This document shows, piece after piece, positions 52,003-61,881 of a stretch of DNA of 64,000 nucleotides. Position 1 is the stretch's first letter. Each line of letters begins with the position of its first letter. Made by a program: the position numbers and the translations under genes. The notes beneath the pieces are model-generated. The model was given only the letters and a program-made list of their open reading frames with translations, did not search any database and was not told the origin of the DNA. This stretch comes from Lithodes maja (lineage: Eukaryota > Arthropoda > Malacostraca > Decapoda > Lithodidae). The stretch lies in assembly GCA_037953745.1 (NCBI GenBank), contig JBAKBP010012327.1, forward strand, positions 1 through 64,000, given 5' to 3'.

Positions 52003-53650
52003 TAATGACTGCTACTGATGATGATGATGATGATTTTGATGGTGGTGATGATGATGATGATGGTTGTGGTGGTGGTGGTAATGATGATGGTGATGAATAT
52101 GGTGGTGGTAGTGATGATGATGATCGGTTGTGGTGGTGGTGGTACATGATGATGGTGATGAATATGGTGGTGGTGGTGATGATGATGATGGTTGTGGTGG
52201 TGGTGGTAATGATGATGGTGATGAATATGGTGGTGGTGGTGATAATGATGATGGTTGTGGTGGTGGTGGTAATGATGATGGTGATGAATATGGTGGTGGT
52301 GATGATGATGATGGTGATGGTTGTGGTGGTGGTGGTAATGATGATGGTGATGATATGGTGGTGGTGGTGATGATGATGATGGTGATGGTTGTGGTGGTGG
52401 TGGTAATGATGATGGTGATAAATATGGTGGTGGTGGTGATGATGATGATGGTTGTGGTGGTGGTGGTAATGATGATGGTGATGAATATGGTGGTGGTGGT
52501 GATGATGGTGATGGTTGTGGTGGTGGTGGTAATGATGATGGTGATGAATATGGTGGTGGTGGTGATGATGATGATGGTGATGGTTGTGGTGGTGGTGGTA
52601 ATGATGATGGTGATAAATATGGTGGTGGTGGTGATGATGATGATGGTTGTGGTGGTGGTGGTAATGATGATGGTGATGAATATGGTGGTGGTGGTGATGA
52701 TGGTGATGGTTGTGGTGGTGGTGGTAATGATGATGGTGATGAATATGGTGGTGGTGGTGATGATGATGATGGTGATGGTTGTGGTGGTGGTGGTAATGAT
52801 GATGGTGATAAATATGGTGGTGGTGGTGATGATGATGATGGTTGTGGTGGTGGTGGTAATGATGATGGTGATGAATATGGTGGTGGTGGTGATGATGGTG
52901 ATGGTTGGTGGTGGTGGTGGTAATGATGATGGTGATGAATATGGTGGTGGTGGTGATGATGATGATGGTGATGGTTGTGGTGGTGGTGGTAATGATGATG
53001 GTGATAAATATGGTGGTGGTGGTGATGATGATGATGGTTGTGGTGGTGGTGGTAATGATGATGGTGATGAATATGGTGGTGGTGGTGATGATGGTGATGG
53101 TTGTGGTGGTGGTGGCAATGATGATGGTGATGAATATGGTGGTGGTGGTGATGATGATGATGGTGATGGTTGTGGTGGTGGTGGTAATGATGATGGTGAT
53201 AAATATGGTGGTGGTGGTGATGATGATGATGGTTGTGGTGGTGGTGGTAATGATGATGGTGATGAATATGGTGGTGGTGGTGATGATGGTGATGGTTGTG
53301 GTGGTGGTGGTAATGATGATGGTGATGAATATGGTGGTGGTGGTGATGATGATGATGGTGATGGTTGTGGTGGTGGTGGTAATGATGATGGTGATAATAT
53401 GGTGGTGGTGGTGATGATGAAGATGGTTGTGGTGGTGGTGGTAATGATGATGGTGATAACTATGGTGGTGGTGGTGATGATGATGATGGTGATGATAATC
53501 AATGATGGTGATGCTGGTTGTTGTGGTGGTGGTGGTAGTGATGATGGTGATAACTATGGTGGTGGTGGTGATGATGATGTTAGTGATGATAATGGTGATG
53601 AATATGTTGGTGGTGGTGATGATTGTGGTGATGATGATGATAATGATTGT
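52003..53650. repeat. GGT/GAT minisatellite with 195-bp higher-order unit
   Basis: Triplets GGT, GAT, AAT, TAT form 63- and 69-bp subunits ordered 69-63-63, giving a 195-bp higher-order repeat present about four to five times. Translated in one plus frame a subunit reads NDDGDEYGGGGDDGDGCGGG. All three plus frames and two minus frames stay open for long stretches, and one base difference near 52,905 shifts the frame, so a gene is not supported. It abuts the right TTAA of MITE G2. Confidence 0.9.
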
Positions 53651-54641
53651 CTTATTCGTCACTTTATCTGGGGATTGTCGTGTTTTGTTCGAGTATTTCG
53701 TCTATCGTTTGGCTGGTAATCGGTTTATTGTCTGCCTTTATTCGTGTTTTTCGGGTTATTATCGACCTATGTTTGGGTTATGTTCGGCCCATGTACGGGT
53801 AGTTCGTGTTAACGTCGTCAATGGAAATTAGAGCAGAACATGGGCTGAATCAGATCTTAACACGAATGTAAGTCGAACGAAAGCCGACCATTTTTTAACG
53901 TTTTTTATAGCCGAATGTCGGTCAAAAGTTAACGCATGTACTAACTTTTGGCCGAACCACAAGATGTTCGCCTGCATCCATGAACATCCCCAGAACATCC
54001 CCAGAATAATCAAGATTATTGGCCGAATTGACCCGTATCAACCCGAACCAGCTGAAATTTGATTTGTTTTTGCTAGTCATCCTATTCGGGCGTTTGTCGC
54101 CCGACGTTCGACTTCTGTACGACGTGGCCTTTACTTTTCTTCACTACTCTCTTCACCGCTCTCTTTCTCTCCACGTACCTCGCTTGTTTCTGCCTCTCCA
54201 AAAATTAATTCCCTCTACTACCCAACCACTCTCTATACGCTTTCTTCTTGTCTTCCACAGCTATTTTTGCCTCTACTGTCCACCATGCTGTACCTTTTAC
54301 TCCCCTCCCTCTTCTCCTCACTCCACACACCTCCTCACATGCTGCACAGATCTCTTCCTTAAACACCTTGCTTATCTCCTCCACTTCCTCCATATCTTCC
54401 AGGTCGAACCCACCTAGTCGTCTTTCTACTGCTCTCCTGTACTCTGATATGATTTCCTCCTCCTGTAGCCTCTCCACCCTCCTCACCATTCCACCTTCCT
54501 CTCGCCTCCCTCCAGCTCTCCTCACCCACTTCTTTTGTATCCTAACCTTAGCTACTACTACATAATGAGCAGACAGACCCCCTCCAATACCCCTATACAC
54601 CCTAGCATCCATCACAGATTTCTTCATTCTTTCATCCACAC

Positions 54642-56436
54642 TGTTACGACCGGCACTACGAAATAAACAAGGGCACTTAATAATGGACTAGATGATAGGC
54701 TATATCTGCAACAACGGTACGCTAATTCCAAACCCTCGAACTATTACGCCGGTGAACAAAACACTTAAACCCTCCAGAGTTAATCTACTGGATAACGGGG
54801 TATCAATTAACTGGGTTTAGTGCACTTCTACAAAGGCTTTCCGGTGACGGCAAAGCCTACTCACAACAGGAGTACTCTACGTTAATAAAATGCTCTTAAG
54901 TAATAACAATGCTTGAATAAACTATAACAAGATTTAATAAAGGAGTATATGCTTACGTTAACTTTAGTGTGAGTCTGTACTCAACACTAAACTCTTCAAT
55001 GTTCTATGAAACACTGATAGTCTAGTCCTACAGCAACCAGATATGGAATCTTCTGAAAACGTCTGATGCTCTAAGATGCTCGTTAACATAGAACAGAAAT
55101 AATGCATGGGCAGGACACCAAAGCGTGTATCTTAAATACACCAATAAGTAGGATACATATATATAACAAGGGAGTGCAACAACTCTGTGACAGCACTAAT
55201 AATAGCCACTCAAAACAGTACTTCCTTAGCCAAAGTAACAGCCATACTGGGTTGTGCACCAAGCATCAACCTAGGCTAAAATAATACGTGAATAATTCCT
55301 AAAGCATACACAGTTAAAGTTAATAAACACAATGCTGTCTTTCTAACTAATAAAGTCTAGCAGCGGTATAAAAGGTACCAGGAGGCTAGGCAGAGCGCAA
55401 GCATGCTCGTAGCCTACTGTCTCCCCTTGAACAGATTTCCCTTATGTTACGTTAAGTGACTAGGAGGCTCTCTTGGTAAGTCCAGATCTCAAGTATCTGG
55501 TCTTACCCTGGCACTCCACAAAGGTCAACAAAATGAGGTAGCAAGCATACAAGTAAGTGTAGGCAAAAGCCCTTCGCTTGTATATTGCTACACTCGCAAA
55601 GGAAAAATATGCACAAGGGTTACAGGCTAACCTAAGCTCCGTCGAAGTCGTACAGGCTCTGACTTGCCACATACATAACTCAGACAACGACCAAGGATAC
55701 CCTTCACTGTCTAGCATTAAATAGTAGGAAAGAACAACTCAATAATTAGAAGCACCCAATGATAATATGACTCCATGTGACTATGACTAATAATCCCTAA
55801 AGCTAGTGCAAAACATATATGTGAGAACTGGTGCTGGTAATACGACTGGCCGACTATGGAAGTCGTATGCAGAACCAGAAGGGATAAGTAATTGAATAAA
55901 GATGAGAAGTAATGGAAAAGAAGAAGTTCAGAGAGAGAAACAGTAGTACAGGGGGTTAGATTGGGGACAGATTGCAAGGGACGTCTAGGACCAAGCACAC
56001 CATGCCAAGCTCTAAAGGAGACACGCGGGCAGGAGCCCCCCAGCACCAACACTAGGACGGCGGCACCCAATCACAGACCACTACGTCATGAAGAGCAAGC
56101 GTCATAGGACGCACCAGGCCAGCCGACCAATCAAGAGCGTGGGAACCTCCGCCCGAGTGAGGGAGGCACACGTACATACACACGCACATATTACCACCTC
56201 ACTGCCTCCTTCCTTCTCTCTCTCCTTAACTTCACACTACACATCTTATACTCTATCACTAATATAAAATACTTCCAAGCGTCACAGACAAGAATAAAGA
56301 CCACCACTGATCTGTCTGGGACGACATGAATACTAGGAAAGAAAGAACATCGTTCTACGATTATTATAGCCCATTTCACTGCCCTGGCGAGCACTAGCGA
56401 GTACGAGCACATTCTGGCAAGCTGGCCAACGTAACA
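54642..56436 (-). repeat. 3' LTR of the second element
   Basis: Starts TGTTACGACC and ends CAACGTAACA (plus strand), followed by a C-rich tract (CCCCGCCC) that reads as a purine tract on the minus strand. 1,795 bp, comparable to the 1,833-bp LTR of the intact element. The partner LTR is outside the window. Confidence 0.85.
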
Positions 56437-56847
56437 CCCCGCCCAAGATGTGGGATGTTTTAACCTCAGGTAAACGCCACATCTGACCAGACAGAATGCT
56501 CATAAACCCCGCCTCACCCAGCTACTCCCCCAAGTTGTGAAAACAAGGCACAATCACAACATAAAACACTTCATTATATAATCAAAAATCTACACAACAC
56601 TTCCCCAAAAGAATAGTATCACTTAACAATATTACGCTCAACGAGCAAGCTTCAACAAGCCTAGCCTACTAAGACAAAAACACAGGATGTCTTAGATTCT
56701 TGCCGTAACATTCTGCACTTATAAACTATCAAAAAGAAAGAGTTTTTATGTGAGGTTTTCATATTTTTTAATAGTGTTTTTGGCGGCTTTGCACTACAGG
56801 TGCAAGCCTAATTTTTCTCCACTCAACTCCGACACACCTGTGGTGAT

Positions 56848-57668
56848 CTACCCTGGGTCGTCCACCCTGGACAAACAGTCAGCTATCACATTGTCACAAC
56901 CGGCAATATGGGGAATGTCCAGGTTATACTCCTGCAGCATTAAGGACCACCTGGTTAGCCTCATATTCCGGTTGTGGAACTGATTCAAAAACTTCAAAGG
57001 GTGGTGGTCAGTATAAATCACCACGACTGGGCCAAAAGCGGGAACATACACCTCAAAGTGCCTGAGCGCCAGCACAATGGCCAGAAGCTCCTTCTCTACC
57101 ACCGAATAGTTCTTTTGTGCTGAGTTGAACTTCTTGGAAAAGAAACTTACTGGGTGTTCCACACCTTCTGGTCTGTTTGCAACAAGACGGCAGCAGCCCC
57201 TACACCGCTAGCGGAAAAGGTCTTGAGAAGTCTGGGGCCCTGAGTATGGGGTGAGTGCACAAAAGATGCTTCACGAGTGAGAATGCTTTCTCACACTCAG
57301 GTGCCCACCCAAACTTTTTCGTCTTTGCAAGTAAATCAGTCAGAGGAGCCAACACCGAGGAGTATCCGCGGATGAATCTGCGGTAATACACAATCATGCC
57401 CAAGAACCTCATGATTTGTCTTTTGGTGGTCGGCCTGGGGAACTGGTTAATAGCCTGTATTTTGGTTTGGGGGGGGGGGGGGGGGGGGGGCACTCCTGGC
57501 CCAACCCTACCACAAACCCCAAATACTGCACGGTTGCCCGAACAAAGTCACACTTGCCCAGATTGACCACCAAATGAGCCTCACTCAGCTTCCTGAACAA
57601 TGCCCCGATGTGCTCGCAATGGCTTTCAAAGTCATTATCGTAGATTATCACATCATCTAGATAAACTA
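56848..57668 (-). pseudogene. RT/RNase H part of the second element
   Basis: Minus strand: LVYLDDVIIYDNDFESHCEH keeps the RT YLDD. Then VVNLGKCDFVRATVQYLGFV, a G18 tract at 57,470-57,490 that breaks the frame, FPRPTTKRQIMRFLGMIVYY, and RNase H residues VEKELLAIVLALRHFEVYVP and IYTDHHPLKFLNQFH, ending DDPG stop at 56,848. A frame change near 57,200 removes the first RNase H Asp block. Confidence 0.85.
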
Positions 57669-58224
57669 GGGAGGTGTGGTGGAGTGGTCTTGCCACTGGC
57701 CTGGTAATCCAATGGTCCCGGGTTCAAATCCCGATGTATCAATGGGAAGATATTATTTGGGTGGAATTTGTGCTGTACCTAGTATCAGTGCATTACCACA
57801 AGCCCACCGAAACGTCAATAAAATACACTCATTGTTCCCTGATTAAATAGCACTGTATGAATATTCCCATATTCAAAATATGCTACAGGGGTGCAATGCC
57901 TGGTGAGTTATCTGCTCAACAGGTGACATTGTGTGTGTGTAAGTGTGAGAGTCCGAGTGTAGGGGTTGAGACAGTGAAGCACAGGAACGAGGTGGCTTCT
58001 GAGAGGGGGTCGTTTCGGGCCATGAGTGAGCACCGTTCCTCATGTGAAGGCAAGATGGCAGGTGCTCGTTGTACTCTACGTGCTTCACATGTCTCACTCC
58101 CTAGACTGGAACAAGACCTCACAGGCTTCACTGTTCATTGTAAAGCGGTGAATGTTAAGGCTCTCAGCCTATGCCCGAGAGGAAGTAAATTGGAATATAG
58201 AAAAAAAAAAAAAAAAAAAAAAAA
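57669..58224 (+). mobile_element. tRNA-derived SINE (S1), full-length copy
   Basis: Begins GGGAGGTGTGGTGGAGTGG; box A TGGTGGAGTGG, box B GGTTCAAATCC; the body is collinear with 48,025-48,591; ends in A24. Inserted inside the RT of the second LTR element, splitting the VYLDD block from CTV. Confidence 0.95.
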
Positions 58225-58633
58225 CGGTGCAGTTAGGGATCTCCGCCACTAACTCGTTCATCAGGCATTGGAAAGTTGCAGGTGCATTCTTCAGCCCATA
58301 CGGCATAACGTTGCAACGGTAAGTGTTCCCATCCACCACAAAACCGCACACCTGCTTCGCCCGCTCAGACAACGGCACCTGCCATTAACCTTTGACAAGA
58401 TCCACCTTGGTGAGGTAACGTGCACACCCGATCTTGTCAACATTGTCATCTACGCGGGGAAGAGGGTAAGCATTGGTGGGGGTTAAGCCGTTCAACCGCC
58501 TGAAGTCAATACAAAACCTGACCTTCCCGTCTGGTTTGGGCTGCAGAGTGACGGGAGATGTCCACCTAACAGCCCTTTTTCTATCAGCCCCTTCACCAAC
58601 ATGTAGCCTAATTCCGCTCGGAGAGCCGAAAGT
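58225..58633 (-). pseudogene. RT N-terminal half of the second element
   Basis: Minus strand: MPYGLKNAPATFQCLMNELV, SERAKQVCGFVVDGNTYRC. The codon for Tyr in the intact element's GYWQVPL block is TAA here (about 58,384), a premature stop. Upstream FCIDFRRLNGLT-equivalent residues continue to the piggyBac-like insertion at 58,634. Confidence 0.85.
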
Positions 58634-58838
58634 TTAACCCTTTATTAGCGGGGTCGGACTTAAGTCCGATACGAGATAATTGGACTAAATAGCGGGGTCG
58701 GACTTAAGTCCGTGGGCGTATTCCCACCCTAATTTAGGTGGAAAGCAAAACCTGGTGGTCAGGCGGTATACTACAAGGGCCCACCCACACATCCCCACTG
58801 CGTGGTGACCGTGACTCAGTGACCCTCAAGCAGCCATA

Positions 58839-59198
58839 ATGGAAGGTCAAGATTTGCCCGTGTTCGATTCGGTGGACGCCATCCCTAGTGCGTCGCGCCA
58901 CCCTACTAACCACACCCGGCTCACCACCCAGGAACTAGATATCATGCTGAATTCTTCAGAACTTTCTAATAAGCTGTTGGATGAAACCGTCGAATGTCTG
59001 GGTGAGAGTTTTGGTAGTGTGGATGACTCGGAAGACGAAAATAACCCGATCATAGGCTTTCACCCCAAGCATAATTTGCGTGGGGTTGATGTTGAAGTTG
59101 ATGTTGGACAGACCGTTGACCAAATTGGAGACGTTCCTGACGAAGAACATACTGGTGTGGGTGTTGGTAAGTACAATTTACATTTTATAATTGCTTGA
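58839..59198 (+). CDS. Acidic N-terminal transposase-like remnant, 119 residues
   Basis: Reads MEGQDLPVFDSVDAIPSASR and continues with LTTQELDIMLNSSELSNKLL and SVDDSEDENNPIIGFHP. An acidic, Ser/Asp-rich N-terminus with 'dDSEDE' is typical of piggyBac transposases before the DDE domain. About 200 bp from the TIR in the sense direction, the same geometry as the intact element. GTAAGT at about 59,168 could be a splice donor. Nothing downstream encodes a DDE or Cys-rich domain, so it is probably a relic of the parental gene. No match can be verified here. Confidence 0.45.
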   Translation: MEGQDLPVFDSVDAIPSASRHPTNHTRLTTQELDIMLNSSELSNKLLDETVECLGESFGSVDDSEDENNPIIGFHPKHNLRGVDVEVDVGQTVDQIGDVPDEEHTGVGVGKYNLHFIIA

Positions 59199-59222
59199 AA
59201 GTTTGATTGCAAGCATTTTATC

Positions 59223-59600
59223 ATCTTACGAGCGGGTGGTGGAGTATATTTCACTGTGCCGCCCAGCGGGGTTTTTTTTTAACCCTAAATGGGGTTGTTC
59301 CGTGCTCTTTTTCATGCATAAACAAGACCCAGAGCGTAATACAAGTATGTATCCCTGAAAGGGCGTAAATTGAGCTTTCCAATGACACCCGAACCATCCT
59401 TCTACGATCATTGGTTGTCTTTCAACGATCGTGCAACACGAGTGCAAAAACCCTAAACTACGGTAATTTCCTTATATAATTCCCTGTAGTAGGTCCACGG
59501 CGGCTGTGACGAGCGGTCAGGAGATACATTATGCTCTAATCACCGCTCCGCTCTCTCTCAGAGCACATTACGTCCTCAAAATTGCACTCTACAAGAAATT
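59223..59600 (-). mobile_element. Family A MITE fragment inside PB2
   Basis: Minus-strand copy of the interior of A1/A2/A3 (GAGCGGGTGG end, then CATGCATAAACAAGA and CAATGACACCCGAACC). It lacks both terminal TTAA and the paired motifs. It interrupts the first unit of the PB2 tandem repeat ('gcaagcattttat' then 'gcattttatagcg'). Confidence 0.8.
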
Positions 59601-60510
59601 TCCTTTGCATTTTATAGCGTATTATTTGCAGGCGTTCGGTAAATATCTCACGATAACCAGGGTATACGGTACATTTCTCACGATAATATAAGCAACAACG
59701 AAGCTTGGCGAAGATTGTGGTCTACAATATACCTTTTTATAATTGCATGTGACCTTGTAATTGCTTGAAAGTTTGATTGCAAGCATTTTATAGCGTATTA
59801 TTTGCAGGCGTTCAGTAAATTTCTTACGGTAATACAAACAACGAAAGATTGAATATTTGTGTTTGGCATTATATGGTTGTGGGGAACAGATGTAGGCCTA
59901 CCGTATATATTATTTTATCATAATATATGATACATATGTAACATTGTTATATTATCACGACACTCTCTCTCTCTCTCTTTGTTTCTACACCTTTGTACTC
60001 CTTGGTACTCTATTTCTCTGATGTAGGCCAGGGCACGCCCCTAACTAATCTTCTCTTCCCTCCCAGGGAAAAATCACACCTAGCAGATGTTTATGACCTC
60101 TCTCTCTCTCTGTCTGTCTCATCCTCTCTGGGTCTACCTATATATACTTTTATAATTGCATGTGACCTTGTAATTGCTTGAGAGTTTGATTGCAAGCATT
60201 TTATAGCGTATTATTTGCAGGCGTTCAGTACATTTCTTACGGTAATACAAACAACGAAACATTGAATATTTGTGTTTGGCATTATATGATTGTGGGGAAC
60301 AGATGTAGGCCTACCGTATATATTATTTTTTCATATATATGATACATATGTAACATTGTTATATTATCACGACACTCTCTCTCTGTCTGTCTCATCCTCT
60401 CTGGGTCTACCTATATATACTTTTATAATTGCATGTGACATTGAAAGTGCTTGAGAGTTTGATTGCAAGCATTTTATAGCGTATTATTTGCAGGCGTTCA
60501 GTAAATTTGA
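59601..60510 (+). repeat. Long tandem repeat in PB2 (~270-410-bp units)
   Basis: Units start 'ttataattgcatgtgac' at about 59,737, 60,148 and 60,422 and contain 'tttgattgcaagcatttta', 'agcgtattatttgcaggcg', then CT microsatellites. A fourth, broken unit lies at 59,183-59,222 plus 59,601-59,735. Confidence 0.85.
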
Positions 60511-61060
60511 TAAATATATCAAAATAAGTCCTGTGGGACTATGAAATAGCTATTATTGGACAAGGAAAATATTTTGTTCATCCCTCCACTGGAACATCAA
60601 CAACAATGTCAACAACGTATCGCCGTCGGCAGTGTGCAGTACTGCCAATACGTATAGCGACTTCCGCTAGATCTAGAGACCTTTACTTCGATCTAGCAGC
60701 AATTACTTACACTAGCGGTTTTGTTTTGAAATTTCAGAACAATTTCGAAGTGATATTATATGGATTTTGCCAATTCATATTTCTAGTGGTATGTATCATG
60801 TCTTACATCTAACAATATATGCTAGCGAATTTAACTTCAATTGGTAACCCTCCCGCTCCATTCGGCTCAAAGAAAATCGATAATGGTGGCACTTTAGTAA
60901 ACAGGTGATAAACAAAACCGCATGCGTATCGGTTTGGTGTATCGGTATTATGGTAAGTTGGCTACCTACTATTGTTTATACGATATAGTAAGTAACGATA
61001 AGTAAATTATTATATAATTATTATATATAAAACAAAAAAAAAATTCCTGCAAAGCAAGCG
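60511..61060. other. No recognisable feature (PB2 interior)
   Basis: Short open frame at 60,606-60,812 without recognisable domain. Confidence 0.4.
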
Positions 61061-61496
61061 AACCAGAGAGAGAGAGAGAGAGAGAGAATGCAGAAACTGA
61101 ACTGAAGAAAGAGTGAAAAAGATATAATAATACAGAAATATTACAAGCAAATAAATGAAATAGAGGGATTAGTTAGAGAAAATAATAATGAGAAATACAT
61201 AATACGGATGAGGAAGAGAAAAAGGGAGCACAAGAGAGGGAAAGCGAGCGAGCCAGAGAGACAGACAGACAGGAGGAGTGAGAGAGATTAGAGAAAATAA
61301 TAATGAGAATTATATATACGGATGAGGAAGAGAGAGAGAGACAGAGCGCGCGAGAGAGGGAAAGGGAGCGAGCCAGAGAGAGAGAGAGACAGACAGGAGT
61401 GAGAGAGAGAAAGAAAGAGAGAGAGAGACAGAGCGCACGAGAGAGGGAAAGCGAGCGAGCCAGAGAGAGAGAGAGACAGACAGGAGTGAGAGAGAT

Positions 61497-61540
<44 letters not shown>

Positions 61541-61545
61541 TACAG
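61060..61545. repeat. GA-rich degenerate microsatellite
   Basis: GAGAGA runs with three ~110-bp imperfect repeats ('gagggaaagcgagcgagcc', 'gacagacaggagtgagaga'). Ser/Leu or Arg/Glu open frames are artefacts. Confidence 0.9.
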
Positions 61546-61881
61546 AGAATACAGAAATAAGGAGAAATAAGAGAAAAATAAGACCGAAGGAAGAGTAGAC
61601 GCGCGAGAGGCCGAAGTCAGGCCAAAGCGAACGCATCCGAACGCGCCCGGGAAATAGACCAAAAAGTACCTCCTCTTCCCACCCTCCAGACTCATTCATA
61701 ACATCCATTCATAGACTTATTTGGAGAGACGAAGAGATGCTCTTTCCAAAAATGATCGTTTCGTTCGCATTGGAGCCATAGTAACAGCGCTAGGGCGAGT
61801 GAAATAGAGCGAATATTTCGGGATTATGCCCGCTGAGCGGTACAGTGTAAAATACCTTACCACCCGCTAAATAAGGGTTAA

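Larger units (their letters stand above)
48824..54130. mobile_element. Harbinger-like DNA element, 5.3 kb with internal insertions
   Basis: Ends AGGCCGCGTCATACAGACTA and, reversed, AGGCCACGTCGTACAGAAGT give a terminal inverted repeat of about 60 bp. TTA flanks both sides (48,821-48,823; 54,131-54,133). Removing it with one TTA restores an open LINE-B frame (VVKKSK to RRVDKEFGRN). Own sequence is only 48,824-49,100 and about 53,650-54,130, plus perhaps 51,498-51,630. The rest is LINE-A2, MITE G2 and a minisatellite. No transposase. Confidence 0.8.
36780..54641 (-). mobile_element. LINE-B non-LTR retrotransposon, host of nested insertions
   Basis: Four collinear minus-strand pieces: 54,134-54,641 (pre-RT linker: WWTVEAKIAVEDKKKAYREW), 48,592-48,820 (KDKNGRMLAEKQERVERWRE), 47,107-48,024 (RT core) and 36,780-37,298 (thumb to C-terminus, ends GKREID stop). 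The gaps hold a Harbinger-like element, SINE S1 and a CR1 fragment with a Gmr1-like element. At 54,642 the upstream part is cut by another LTR element, so the 5' part lies beyond the window. Confidence 0.85.
58634..61881 (+). mobile_element. piggyBac-like element PB2, non-autonomous
   Basis: TTAA 58,634 and 61,878. Ends TTAACCCTTTATTAGCGGG and, reversed, TTAACCCTTATTTAGCGGG. The left end has two GCGGGGTCGGACTTAAGTCC motifs 44 bp apart (58,648, 58,692). Contains a transposase-like first exon, a family A fragment, tandem repeats and GA-rich DNA, but no catalytic domain. Removing it rejoins the second element's RT sequence. Confidence 0.9.

Noticed and set aside
52003..53719. Long open frames (529, 615 and 496 codons) as a Gly/Asp- or His-rich protein gene
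   Set aside because: All frames on both strands are open because of the triplet-based minisatellite; there is no start context, domain or frame continuity.
57669..57745. A tRNA gene at the SINE head (also 48,515-48,591 and 30,943)
   Set aside because: Box A and B are present, but cloverleaf stems are not maintained and the units continue into SINE bodies with A tails.
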